Shown here: positions 1 to 8,565 of the stretch, one piece after another
Layout of the letters: every line of letters begins with the position of its first letter
How positions within the stretch are numbered: position 1 is the first letter of the stretch
Origin: a bacterium BRH_c32
GTDB taxonomy: Bacteria > Bacteroidota > Ignavibacteria > Ignavibacteriales > Melioribacteraceae
Reading direction: 5' to 3'
Assembly (NCBI GenBank): GCA_001516025.1
Contig: LOEU01000030.1
Span: forward strand, 81,612-145,611
DNA length: 64,000 bases
Program-made: the position numbers and the translations under genes
Notes under the pieces: generated by a model
What the model saw: only the letters and a program-made list of their open reading frames with translations
What the model was told of the DNA's origin: nothing
Database searches by the model: none

Positions 1-1
1 T

Positions 2-1072
2 AAAAATCCGATAGTAACCGCCGAGCATACGCCTATTTTTTGGAGATATGATTTAGATTATAATAGCAATCCATTTTTAATGGAACGCATTGGCGTTAAT
101 GCGGCTTTTAATTCGGGAGCAATTGAATTTAATGGTCGCTTTCTACTTTTCGTAAGAGTGGAAGGAGTTGACAGGAAATCATTTTTTGCCGTTGCCGAAT
201 CCCCAAATGGAATAGATAATTTTCGGTTTTGGGATTACCCGATTACTATGCCGGAAACGGATGACCCTGATATAAATGTTTACGACTTAAGAGTACTCAA
301 ACATGAAGATGGCTGGTTTTATGGGTTATTCTGTACTGAAAGGAAAGACCCCGCTGCACCTAAAGGCGATACTTCTTCTGCTTATGCAAAATGTGGTATA
401 GCGCGAACAAAAGATTTTATAAATTGGAATAGACTACCGGATTTGATCTCTCTTTCTCCGCAACAGCGCAATGTAGTTCTTCATCCCGAATTTATAGATG
501 GAAAATATGCATTCTATACACGTCCGCAAGATGGTTTTATTGATGCCGGTTCAGGCGGAGGAATCGGTTGGGCTTTATCAGATTCTATCGAACTTCCTCA
601 AATAGATACTGAAACTATTATTGATGATCGCGTTTATCATACCATTAAAGAAGTAAAGAACGGTATGGGTCCTTCTCCGATTAAAACCGAAAAAGGTTGG
701 CTTCAATTAGCACATGGTGTAAGAAATACGGCTGCAGGATTAAGATATGTACTGTACCTTTTTTTAACAGACTTAAAAGAACCGAATAAAGTAATTGCAC
801 GTCCCGCTGGTTATTTCATTGCCCCTGATGGTGATGAGAGGGTTGGCGATGTTTCTAATGTGGTATTTAGCAATGGCTGGATTGAAAAAAGTAATGGCGA
901 GGTATATATCTATTATGCTTCTTCCGATACTCGTATGCATGTAGCGGTTTCTTCTGTGGATCAACTTCTTGATTATGTTCTTAATACTCCTGAAGATGGA
1001 TTAAGGAGCGCTGCTTCGGTGGAAACAAGAAATAAACTTATAAGAAAAAATTTAACTTTACTTAGAAAATAA
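2..1072 (+). CDS. 4-O-beta-D-mannosyl-D-glucose phosphorylase, GH130 (5' end cut by window)
   Basis: Glycoside hydrolase family 130 enzyme. Family members phosphorolyse mannosyl-glucose to mannose-1-phosphate and glucose during mannan breakdown in the cytoplasm. The frame stays open to base 2 and already reads [14 protein letters not shown] before the first ATG at 80, a stretch that is part of the conserved Mgp N-terminus, so the gene is truncated by the window edge and ATG 80 is internal. Seen motifs include [21 protein letters not shown] (here [15 protein letters not shown]), [55 protein letters not shown] and [12 protein letters not shown]. These match Bacteroides Mgp closely from memory. 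The 3' end is complete and followed by a terminator. Substrate assignment rests on family resemblance; a related GH130 mannobiose or mannosyl-GlcNAc activity is the alternative. Confidence 0.93.
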   Translation, partial: KNPIVTAEHTPIFWRYDLDYNSNPFLMERIGVNAAFNSGAIEFNGRFLLFVRVEGVDRKSFFAVAESPNGIDNFRFWDYPITMPETDDPDINVYDLRVLKHEDGWFYGLFCTERKDPAAPKGDTSSAYAKCGIARTKDFINWNRLPDLISLSPQQRNVVLHPEFIDGKYAFYTRPQDGFIDAGSGGGIGWALSDSIELPQIDTETIIDDRVYHTIKEVKNGMGPSPIKTEKGWLQLAHGVRNTAAGLRYVLYLFLTDLKEPNKVIARPAGYFIAPDGDERVGDVSNVVFSNGWIEKSNGEVYIYYASSDTRMHVAVSSVDQLLDYVLNTPEDGLRSAASVETRNKLIRKNLTLLRK

Positions 1073-1104
1073 TTTATCTATTCATGGTGCCTCCCATGAA
1101 TTCT

Positions 1105-1147
1105 ATGCCATGCAAAATTGAACTATTGATTGCATGGCATTTTTTTT
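1105..1147 (+). terminator. Rho-independent terminator after GH130 gene
   Basis: An 11-bp perfect inverted repeat (1105-1115 ATGCCATGCAA with 1130-1140) encloses a 14-nt loop and is followed by a run of seven or eight T. A second small perfect hairpin (1081-1087 with 1094-1100) lies just upstream. The right arm and T run also form the candidate sigma-54 promoter described at 1135-1150. Confidence 0.8.
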
Positions 1148-1150
1148 GCA
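1135..1150 (+). promoter_or_regulatory. Candidate sigma-54 (-24/-12) promoter
   Basis: TGGCATTTTTTTTGCA matches the RpoN consensus TGGCAC-G-N4-TTGCA in total length (16 nt), with the GG (1136-1137) and GC (1148-1149) dinucleotides exactly 12 nt apart. Transcription would start near 1161, upstream of the binding-protein/kinase/regulator operon whose third gene is a sigma-54 activator. The overlap with the preceding terminator is seen directly; promoter activity is inference. Confidence 0.5.
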
Positions 1151-1200
1151 AAAGGAGTATTTAAGAAGTAAATTAACTGCCATTGAATTTAGTTCTCTTA

Positions 1201-2559
1201 ATGAACAATCTTAATATTATGAATAAACTTAAAAGCTATTTAACAAAAGCATTTCAGAATCCGGGACTACTGATTCTTCTCTTCTTTATACCTGTTTATT
1301 TTATCTCGTTTTCAATTCTACACACAAAAAAAGTAGAAGGCCCGGTGGAAATCTACTTCGCAGATAGAGTAACTGCCGCACATAAAATTCTAATTGATAA
1401 ATATAACAAGCAAAATGAAGGTAAAGTAAAAGTTATACCTCTCGATTTTCCAAATTTCGATTTCAGCACAAATGAAAGAAAAGAAGTTTTGGCTCGCTCT
1501 CTTAGAGGAAGAGGTGATGGAATTGACCTTTTCGCTGTGGATGTAATTTGGGTTCAGCGATTCGCTAAATGGTGCGAACCTTTTGATAAATATTTTTCGC
1601 AAGAGGAAATTGCCAGAATCCATCCTTATGTTCTCGAATCATGTTATTCAGATGGTGCTTTGGTCGCAATACCATTAGATTTCGTTCAAGGTGTTCTTTA
1701 TTATCGTGAGGACTTAATAGCAAAGCTACCAAACAGTGATAAAATTATAAACGAAATAAATAATAATATTACTTGGGAGGAATTTATCAAACTCGGTAAA
1801 TCAATTAATTCAGATAATCCATTCTATACTTTCCCTGCGGCTGATAATGAAGGGCTCATTTGTATTTTTGTGGAGCAACTATTAGGAATTGATAAGAATT
1901 ATTTCAAAAAATATGGATTTAATTTTAATACTCCGGAAGCAGAAAAAGCACTTCAATTGCTTGTCGATTTAGTCAATAAATATCAGTTATCTCCGCCCGA
2001 AGTAGTTTATTATACCGAGGTACCTAGTTACCAAAATTTTATAAAAAATAATGGAATTTTTCTATGGGGTTGGCCAAGTTACGATAAAGATTTTCTTGAT
2101 TCTCCGATAGATACAAGTATTGAGAAAAAACTTAAGAAAACCGCTGTTCCCCATTTTAAGAATGCAACACCTGCTTCCACATTTGGCGGATGGAATCTTA
2201 TGATCTCCAAATTCTCAAATAAAAAAAGTGAGATAGTGGATTTCATAAAATTTCTTTTACGTGAAGATTCACAGGAACTTTTTTATAAAGAAAGTGGTTA
2301 TTTGCCGGTTCTGAAAAAATTCTATAAAGAAGATGGGTTTAAGAAAAAGTACCCGGAATTTGAGCAGTTCACAAAAATAATTGAATCGGGTGTTCATCGT
2401 CCTGCACATTCTGAATACACAAAATATTCTAAAATTATGTCATTCCATTTTGAAAGAGCTATCAGAAATAAAATAAGTGTAAAGAAAGCTCTTAGTGATT
2501 GTACTAATGCAATTCAGATGGAAAAATTAATGTTAAGAGAGTTTCCTAAGGTCAACTAA
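1201..2559 (+). CDS. Membrane-anchored extracellular sugar-binding protein (ABC solute-binding family 1)
   Basis: Periplasmic binding protein of the family that normally delivers sugars to ABC importers. An N-terminal hydrophobic segment (LLILLFFIPVYFISFSIL) preceded by lysines acts as anchor or uncleaved signal; there is no lipobox. The mature part starts VEIYFADRVTAAHKILIDKY and contains the typical hinge-region patterns GVLYYREDL, TFGGWNLMISKFS and a C-terminal FIKFLLREDSQELF. Start choice is uncertain: TTG 1183, ATG 1201 and ATG 1219 are all in frame and none has a good Shine-Dalgarno at proper distance. Its stop overlaps the kinase ATG by one base (TAATG at 2557-2561). No permease or ATPase gene follows; instead a histidine kinase and a sigma-54 regulator do. 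This suggests that it presents a sugar to the kinase instead of, or as well as, to a transporter (inference). Confidence 0.85.
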   Translation: MNNLNIMNKLKSYLTKAFQNPGLLILLFFIPVYFISFSILHTKKVEGPVEIYFADRVTAAHKILIDKYNKQNEGKVKVIPLDFPNFDFSTNERKEVLARSLRGRGDGIDLFAVDVIWVQRFAKWCEPFDKYFSQEEIARIHPYVLESCYSDGALVAIPLDFVQGVLYYREDLIAKLPNSDKIINEINNNITWEEFIKLGKSINSDNPFYTFPAADNEGLICIFVEQLLGIDKNYFKKYGFNFNTPEAEKALQLLVDLVNKYQLSPPEVVYYTEVPSYQNFIKNNGIFLWGWPSYDKDFLDSPIDTSIEKKLKKTAVPHFKNATPASTFGGWNLMISKFSNKKSEIVDFIKFLLREDSQELFYKESGYLPVLKKFYKEDGFKKKYPEFEQFTKIIESGVHRPAHSEYTKYSKIMSFHFERAIRNKISVKKALSDCTNAIQMEKLMLREFPKVN

Positions 2560-4067
2560 TGTTCGATAAAATCCAAAATAAACTTTCGCGCTATCGGTTT
2601 GAAATAAGGCATATTTCGATATTTATTGTAATACTTATTCTTTTCCAAATATTACTTGCTTTCATGCAGAAGAATATGCTAACTGAATTTTTATATGATG
2701 CGCAGGAATGGTACAAAAAAGATAATGCGGAAAGGATTGCAATCGTTACTGCCACCTCAATGGAATTGATGTTCGAAAACATGTTTATGAATAAACCGGT
2801 AGAAGAATCTCAAGAAAGAAATATAATCTATTCCTTTAATGTAATTTTTAGGCAGCAGCTTCTTCAAAAAAGCGTTAATGATATATCTCTTATCCTCATG
2901 AAGAATAATAAAATTTATATCGTTGATACAGGCCAAAAAATTTATTCTTTTTTAAGCGATGATTTAGCTCCGTATAATCCTGAAGATAAAAAATATCAAA
3001 AGATAGTTCGCCTATTTCTTGAAAATAAAGATAAGATGAAATCGGAAGAAGTGATAAATACGACACTTGATACAGACAATTCATTTAATATACTTGTCCC
3101 ATTTGTTCCTGATGGAGAATATCTCGGAATGATGTATATGCACATTGCTCCCGATTTTACTTTTCTTACCGATGAAGTGAGTTCTAATTTTGATGAAATG
3201 ACGTTGATCTATTCTTCTCTAATGTTGGTGGGCTTAATCGGTATCTTCTTAGTATCTTCTTATGCGGTTAAGGAGAGAAATAAAGCGCAAGAAGAATTAT
3301 ATAAAGAGCATGAAGAGAATCTTAAAAAACAGATCCGTTTGGAAAAAGAATCCCTTTTTACTAAACGTATTTACCATACGCATCATAAAGCCGAAAAAAT
3401 TATGGGTTTTATAAAAGATGACGTGAGGCAGATCAATAATGAAAATCTTCCGGATGCCAAGAAACGGGTAATTACTTATTCTAATTTTATATCGCGTATT
3501 ATTTATGATATGAAATGGTATGATCAAGAGATTAATACAATAATTAATCCTATGTTTAAAACCGATATCAATTCAGTTATTCGGTTTATTGTTGATAATG
3601 TATTCCTTAGGATATCTAGTAAGAATGAGATGTTCAATTTTGAACTCGATCTTGATAATTCACTTCCTTTGGTTAATGTAAATGAATTTGTTGTCTGGGA
3701 AATATTGGAACCATTGATTCAAAATAGTATTGACCACGGGAATACTCAGTCAATTAAAATAAAAATTAAAACAAAATATGATGAGGCCAAGGGCATTACC
3801 ATAATTCATATCGAAGATAATGGAAATGGAATAGCGGAAGAATTGATGCTAAAGAATAAAGAGGGAATTAGTAAATTATTCCTTGAAAATGAATCCACAA
3901 AAAAAGATGGCGGCACTCATTCAGGCTATGGTTGTTATATTGCATATCAGATGGGTGTGGAAAGATGCGGTTGGGAATTAGAAGCAATTAATCTACCGGA
4001 GCCTGATGCCGGCTGCAGATTTGTTATTCGTATTAATCACAAATGGAGCTATTCCCTTGAAAGATGA
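2559..4067 (+). CDS. Sensor histidine kinase, two TM, atypical phospho-acceptor region
   Basis: Membrane sensor kinase. TM1 lies at about residues 18-37, a periplasmic sensor region of about 180 residues follows, and TM2 is at about 219-240 (LIYSSLMLVGLIGIFLVSSY). A coiled linker rich in K/E precedes the putative dimerisation helix with IYHTHHKAEKIMGFIKDDV. There is no standard SHELRTPL-type H-box, and several histidines are candidates. The ATPase domain is well formed: N-box EILEPLIQNSIDHG, G1 box DNGNGI and a glycine-rich lid GGTHSGYGCYIAYQMG. It is translated directly from the end of the solute-binding gene and overlaps the regulator gene downstream. The likely job is to sense occupancy of the neighbouring sugar-binding protein; ligand unknown. 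Confidence 0.88.
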   Translation: MFDKIQNKLSRYRFEIRHISIFIVILILFQILLAFMQKNMLTEFLYDAQEWYKKDNAERIAIVTATSMELMFENMFMNKPVEESQERNIIYSFNVIFRQQLLQKSVNDISLILMKNNKIYIVDTGQKIYSFLSDDLAPYNPEDKKYQKIVRLFLENKDKMKSEEVINTTLDTDNSFNILVPFVPDGEYLGMMYMHIAPDFTFLTDEVSSNFDEMTLIYSSLMLVGLIGIFLVSSYAVKERNKAQEELYKEHEENLKKQIRLEKESLFTKRIYHTHHKAEKIMGFIKDDVRQINNENLPDAKKRVITYSNFISRIIYDMKWYDQEINTIINPMFKTDINSVIRFIVDNVFLRISSKNEMFNFELDLDNSLPLVNVNEFVVWEILEPLIQNSIDHGNTQSIKIKIKTKYDEAKGITIIHIEDNGNGIAEELMLKNKEGISKLFLENESTKKDGGTHSGYGCYIAYQMGVERCGWELEAINLPEPDAGCRFVIRINHKWSYSLER

Positions 4068-5508
4068 AAATATTCGTATCCTCCTTATTGAAGACGAAAG
4101 TTTTGATGTAAATAGAGTGAAGCAGACTGTCAGTTATTACGATTCCAAAATTAAAATTGTGGACGTGGTTTCTAATGGAAGAGCTGCATTAGAGTTAATT
4201 GAAAAATCGTCTGACCAATTCGATGTGATTATCCTCGATTATCAAATCTCCGGCGGACTCAAAGGTGAAGAACTTATCGGAAGAATTAAATTGATTGATC
4301 CCTTTATTCAGATTATTGTTATAACGAAAATGACAATTAATATTACAGATTATAATTTCGCTAATAATTTACTTAAAGCAGGTGCATTTTGGTACTGTAC
4401 AAAATATCCGGGCAATATTGAAGAGTATATTTATCAACCGACTGATTTTATTCTAAGTATTTTTAATGCTTATGAAAAGAAAAAATTAGAAAAACATAAA
4501 ACCAAATCAGATTCTAAATTAAATCAAAATATTCAAAATCTCCTCGATGCTAAAAAACTAATTGGTAAATCAAAGCCAATGATCCAGCTAAAAGAGAATA
4601 TTGAAAAATACGCAATGAGCGAAGCTAATATCTTGATTAATGGTGCTTCGGGAACGGGTAAAGAATTAGTTGCCTGGAATATTCATCTTAATAGTAAAAG
4701 AAAATATGAAAACTTTGTCCCAATTAATTGTGGAAGTATTCCGGGTGAATTAATAGAAAGTGAACTCTTTGGATATGAAAAAGGGTCGTTCACGGGAGCA
4801 AACTCAAAAAAGCTCGGACTTTTTGAATTAGCTAATAATGGAACATTATTCCTTGATGAAGTAGCCGAACTGCCCCTTCAAGCGCAAGTAAAATTATTAA
4901 GATTTTTGCAGGAAGGAGAAATTGAAAAAATCGGTCGTACAGAAAAGCATTCTGTAAACGTAAGAATTTTAGCTGCAACTAATAAGGTACTTTCTAATGA
5001 AGTTAATAATGGGAAATTCCGTGAAGATCTTTATTATCGGCTTAATGTTGTCCCGCTCGATATCGTTCCATTAAGACAGAGAGGGGAGGATATCCTTATA
5101 TTATTCAATCATTTTCTTGATTATTTTAGTAGCGATATGGGTTTTAATCCTCCTGAAATAGAAGAAAAGGCGAAAGAGATTCTCCTTAATTATAAATGGC
5201 CCGGAAACGTTAGAGAACTAAGAAATGTTGTTCAAAGATTGGTTCTTAATTCAAATTCATTAATTACTGCTAAGGATATTAGTAATCCGATGATTTTAAG
5301 AAATCATTTAATTATGAAGGACGAGACGAATTTTGATGAATCTTATATTGGACAGGTATTACCATTAAAAGAGATGGAAAAAGTTTTTAGAGAAAAATAT
5401 TTTAAATATGTAAGAAGTATTTCTAGCTCGGATTCAAGTGCAGCAGAAAAATTAGGATTAGCGCCATCTAATTTTTATCGTATGTGTAAAGAACTTGGAA
5501 TAAAGTAA
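4057..5508 (+). CDS. NtrC-family response regulator (REC - sigma-54 AAA+ - Fis-type HTH)
   Basis: Activator of sigma-54 promoters. The REC domain (about residues 5-125) has the acidic pair in LLIEDE, the phospho-acceptor Asp in VIILDYQ and the conserved Lys in YCTKYP. The AAA+ domain has Walker A GASGTGKE, an [15 protein letters not shown] loop and Walker [13 protein letters not shown]. The C-terminus is a Fis-like helix-turn-helix ([20 protein letters not shown]). The sigma-54 contact loop reads GSFTGA instead of GAFTGA. An ATG at 4006 would add 17 residues inside the kinase gene, but TTG 4057, preceded by GGAG at 4045-4048 (8-nt spacing) and starting [13 protein letters not shown], is a better start; it overlaps the kinase end by 11 nt. 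Probable partner of the kinase at 2559-4067. Confidence 0.92.
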   Translation: MKDENIRILLIEDESFDVNRVKQTVSYYDSKIKIVDVVSNGRAALELIEKSSDQFDVIILDYQISGGLKGEELIGRIKLIDPFIQIIVITKMTINITDYNFANNLLKAGAFWYCTKYPGNIEEYIYQPTDFILSIFNAYEKKKLEKHKTKSDSKLNQNIQNLLDAKKLIGKSKPMIQLKENIEKYAMSEANILINGASGTGKELVAWNIHLNSKRKYENFVPINCGSIPGELIESELFGYEKGSFTGANSKKLGLFELANNGTLFLDEVAELPLQAQVKLLRFLQEGEIEKIGRTEKHSVNVRILAATNKVLSNEVNNGKFREDLYYRLNVVPLDIVPLRQRGEDILILFNHFLDYFSSDMGFNPPEIEEKAKEILLNYKWPGNVRELRNVVQRLVLNSNSLITAKDISNPMILRNHLIMKDETNFDESYIGQVLPLKEMEKVFREKYFKYVRSISSSDSSAAEKLGLAPSNFYRMCKELGIK

Positions 5509-5647
5509 GAAAACTTTTATATTTAATGGAGTGTCGTTTTGACATTTTAGTTAATTAAGCAGCAGCATCAAAAAAAGAAATATTGTAATGGCGGTAAATC
5601 TTTTGGCTCTGCTAAATGTGTTAAATTAATTTAAGGAGTATCTGCAA

Positions 5648-5860
5648 ATGGCAGACCGTAAGACAGGAACCATTAAATGGTTCAACAATTCTAAAGGCTA
5701 TGGTTTCATCTCTCAGGAAGGTGGAGAAGATGTATTCGTTCATTTTCAATCTATCGTTGGCGATGGTTATCGCACATTAGAGGAAGGTCAGAAAGTTGAA
5801 TTCTCTATTACCAACGGACAAAAAGGTTTACAGGCTTCTGAGGTAAAAATAATAAAATAA
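5648..5860 (+). CDS. Cold-shock protein (CspA family)
   Basis: Single cold-shock domain of 70 residues, an RNA/ssDNA-binding beta barrel acting as an RNA chaperone. Both RNA-binding motifs are intact: [13 protein letters not shown] (RNP1, K-G-x-G-F-I) and DVFVHF (RNP2). AAGGAG at 5633-5638 sets the ATG at 5648. A 139-nt leader of unassigned structure separates it from the preceding regulator, as is common for csp genes whose 5' UTR controls expression. It is followed by a strong terminator, so it is monocistronic. Confidence 0.95.
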   Translation: MADRKTGTIKWFNNSKGYGFISQEGGEDVFVHFQSIVGDGYRTLEEGQKVEFSITNGQKGLQASEVKIIK

Positions 5861-5882
5861 TTTTTACTGTTTAGTTTGTAGC

Positions 5883-5914
5883 AAAAAGCTCCGCTTTCGC
5901 GGAGCTTTTTTTTT
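5883..5914 (+). terminator. Rho-independent terminator after csp
   Basis: AAAGCTCCGC / GCGGAGCTTT stem around a 4-nt TTTC loop (5895-5898), followed by an uninterrupted T run to 5914. Confidence 0.9.
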
Positions 5915-5953
5915 ACTTAATTTGCAGATATATAATTCTAGGTTTCAGAAGAA

Positions 5954-6396
5954 ATGCTATCCCATATCTATCAAATTCTTTTATTCCTTTCTGCACTTTT
6001 ATCATTTTCGCTATCAATTTTTTTCTGGAAGAAAAGAAAAATAGTTGCCTCAAATTATTTCTCAATAATGCTTCTTACCATATCAATTTGGTCGTTTTTT
6101 GCAGGGATGGAGATTATTGTCCCTTCGTTGGAAATGAAAATGATCATGATAAAATTTCAATACGTGGGTATCTCTTTTTTCCCTGCTTTTTACATCATCT
6201 CTATTCTTCATTATGTAACTTCCGGAAGATTGCTAACTAAGCCATTAATTAACTTATTATTCTTGATAAAGACCAATGTGTTATTATTATAAACCTAACT
6301 GCACAAAAAATATTTGGGATCGAAAAAAATATCTGTACTCCCATCGCAGGAACTAAATTTATTATTTCTTTGCCTAATAAACTATCAGATAGCTAG
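5954..6396 (+). pseudogene. Remnant of a membrane histidine kinase (7TM N-terminus fused by deletion to a PAS fragment)
   Basis: The first 340 bases encode about 104 residues of the N-terminal multi-TM domain found in HisKA_7TM kinases (start MLSHIYQILLFLSALLS, then IWSFFAGMEIIVPSLEMKMI and ILHYVTSGRLL), ending at a stop at 6290-6292. Reading on in another frame from about 6256, the DNA codes LDKDQCVIIINLTAQKIFGI followed by EKNICTPIAG. This is the start of the PAS domain that normally follows the 7TM region. So the second half of the 7TM domain is missing, the frame has changed at the joint, and everything after the PAS fragment (kinase core) is gone. The fragment ends at TAG 6394-6396, overlapping the end of the intact convergent kinase gene. 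Not expected to be functional. Confidence 0.72.
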
Positions 6397-8565
6397 GAAC
6401 TTGACAGTAAATGTAGAGCCAGTCCCTTTCGTACTTTCAACGAAAATTTCTGCTTTGTTTAAATCACAATAGTTTTTAACTAATGCCAATCCAAGTCCAT
6501 TGCCTTCAAAAGATCTTGTATATCCTTGTTCTTCCTGACGGAATGGTTTGAATATTGTTTGTAAATATTCTTCACTCATTCCAATGCCGGTATCCTTAAT
6601 CTTCACGAATAAATATTTATCCTCGTTTGTAACCTCAATTGTAACTTTACCTTTATTGGTATATTTGATTGCATTATCAATCAAGTTTGCAAAAATCTGA
6701 TTAACACTATATTCATCCCCCAAAATATTAAAATTATTACCGTTAGTCGTCAGCCCTAATTGTAATCCCTTTCCTTTTGCATAAGACGTATATTCATTAA
6801 TAAATTTTTTCAAAATGTCATCTATTAAATTTATTTTTTTAAAAACTGCATCATAGGATTTAGTTTGAACTTCGGACATGTTCAAGATTAAGTCTATGGT
6901 CCTAATTATTCTTTTACTTGCTGAATTAACGCTATTAAAACCTTCAAATAATTCAGGGTCTATTGTTGATTCCACTTCGTCTCTTATCAAGTTTGTAAAG
7001 CTTAGTATCACGTTAATAGGAGTTCTAATTTCGTGGGACATTTGCGCTAAAAATTCAGATTTTAATATTTCTGATTTTACCGCTATATCTTTGGCTTTTA
7101 TTAATTCTTCGATCATCCTTGCAATTTCTGATTCATTCCGCTTCTTTTCCGTTACATCAAATACTATCGAATATAAAAATATCTGGTCTTTATATACAAA
7201 AGGATTCGCATATACTTCTACTTCTCTCAAGTTACCATTAGAAAGCTTATGCTTAAAATGAAAATGATTTATCTCTTTCTTCACTGCTCTACCAATATAA
7301 TCCAATACTATATCTTTTGGTAATGTATTTAAGTCATATATATAGATGTTCTCATTAATATATGTTTTCTCATACCCATAGAAATTAGCGGCTGAATCAT
7401 TTGAGTCAATAATTTTCCCACTTTCTATATTTGAAATAAACATAACGGCTTCGCTTGATTCAAAAAGAGTTTTAAATTTTTGCTCTTCCTCCAAAAGTGA
7501 ATTTAATGCATTCTGTTTCTCTTTTTCTATATGCATTTTATTTAATGCAAAGCTTATATCATTTGCCAATTCGATAAATAGTTCATGTTCTTCGGCAGAA
7601 TCCAAAAATTCTCTTAAAATGGCAACTGAAATAATCCCAAAGAAGTTTTTTCCACTTTTTAATGGGTATAGCAGTGAACCATAAAACTTAGAAGTATATA
7701 ATATTGAGCAATCGGGACAACCAATTTCATTTTCTCTTATTATAACTAATCCATTTGTATCTAAAACTTTTTTATGAAGAGGCAATAATTTATTATTGCC
7801 AAATATATCTTCCATCTCATCTTGTTTCTCTGAGTTGCCACTGTAAGAATAATTTATGATATCATTATTTTCATTTAGCAAAATTATCCATGATTGAAGG
7901 TAGCCTCTTTTTTCGATTAATAATTCACAGGTCTCCCTTAGCAGTTCATCTTCATCGGCAACTTTTACAATAAGCTGATTTACATTCCTGATGGCGGCTA
8001 ATACGGAATTTAAATGTAGAATACTATTCTGATTTTCTAATATTTTCTCAGTGCGATGTCGTATTACCTCTTCTTGTTTTTCATATTGTATCGAATTGCG
8101 AATTACTAAAGACATTACATTTGAAAGAAATTCTAAAGCATATATAACAAATTTCACTTGATCATCCTCAGGGAGATTAATAAGTAAAATTTCTCCAATT
8201 TTTTCATCACTAAATAAAAGTGGGACTATAATTGATGTGGATTTTTCTTGATCTTTACTTGGAACAATCGGAGACTCGATATCAATTATTCTAATTTTAT
8301 TGTTTTCATAAAATTTATCTGAAACAAGGGATAAAAATTCTTTATCGAAGAGTGGCAATACTCTTTTCGGATTAATTGATAGGAGAGAGAAATCAGTTTT
8401 TGATTTGTATTTGTATATAAGAATTGCTCTCGCGCCTGTGAGCTCCCTTAAGTGAACTGTAAGTATATCTGAAGCTATGCTTGGATTATGAGAGGCTTCC
8501 AATATCTTTTCATAAATATCGAATGCCATCTCCCTAAAAGCACTATCTCTAAATTGTTTGTTCAC
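6385..8565 (-). CDS. Soluble sensor histidine kinase (GAF-GAF-PAS-HisKA-HATPase)
   Basis: Cytoplasmic hybrid-free sensor kinase of 726 residues without TM segments. The N-terminal part (about 1-165) is GAF-like, and a second GAF (about 190-345) contains the paired-cysteine motif GCPDC. A PAS domain follows (about 360-485, EQKFKTLFESSEAVMF to FDVTEKKRNESE). The H-box is FLAQMSHEIRTPINVILSF (His near residue 510). The ATPase domain has NLIDNAIKYTNKG, DTGIGMSEEY, FKPFRQEEQ and GNGLGLALVKNY. The start at 8565 overlaps the DUF1638 gene by 17 nt, making it the last gene of a four-gene overlapping operon with corrinoid proteins. No response regulator is adjacent, so its target is unknown. The CPDC cysteines could bind a metal or haem, or sense redox state (inference). 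Confidence 0.93.
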   Translation of the reverse strand: MNKQFRDSAFREMAFDIYEKILEASHNPSIASDILTVHLRELTGARAILIYKYKSKTDFSLLSINPKRVLPLFDKEFLSLVSDKFYENNKIRIIDIESPIVPSKDQEKSTSIIVPLLFSDEKIGEILLINLPEDDQVKFVIYALEFLSNVMSLVIRNSIQYEKQEEVIRHRTEKILENQNSILHLNSVLAAIRNVNQLIVKVADEDELLRETCELLIEKRGYLQSWIILLNENNDIINYSYSGNSEKQDEMEDIFGNNKLLPLHKKVLDTNGLVIIRENEIGCPDCSILYTSKFYGSLLYPLKSGKNFFGIISVAILREFLDSAEEHELFIELANDISFALNKMHIEKEKQNALNSLLEEEQKFKTLFESSEAVMFISNIESGKIIDSNDSAANFYGYEKTYINENIYIYDLNTLPKDIVLDYIGRAVKKEINHFHFKHKLSNGNLREVEVYANPFVYKDQIFLYSIVFDVTEKKRNESEIARMIEELIKAKDIAVKSEILKSEFLAQMSHEIRTPINVILSFTNLIRDEVESTIDPELFEGFNSVNSASKRIIRTIDLILNMSEVQTKSYDAVFKKINLIDDILKKFINEYTSYAKGKGLQLGLTTNGNNFNILGDEYSVNQIFANLIDNAIKYTNKGKVTIEVTNEDKYLFVKIKDTGIGMSEEYLQTIFKPFRQEEQGYTRSFEGNGLGLALVKNYCDLNKAEIFVESTKGTGSTFTVKFLAI

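Noticed and set aside
1151..1157. AAAGGAG as ribosome site of the solute-binding protein
   Set aside because: It is 26 or more bases from every in-frame start, and stop TAA 1174-1176 lies between; it would also be upstream of the predicted sigma-54 start.
6878..7261. Plus-strand frame of 127 codons opposite the kinase core
   Set aside because: Antisense to the HisKA/PAS region of a well-supported kinase; no ribosome site or family pattern.
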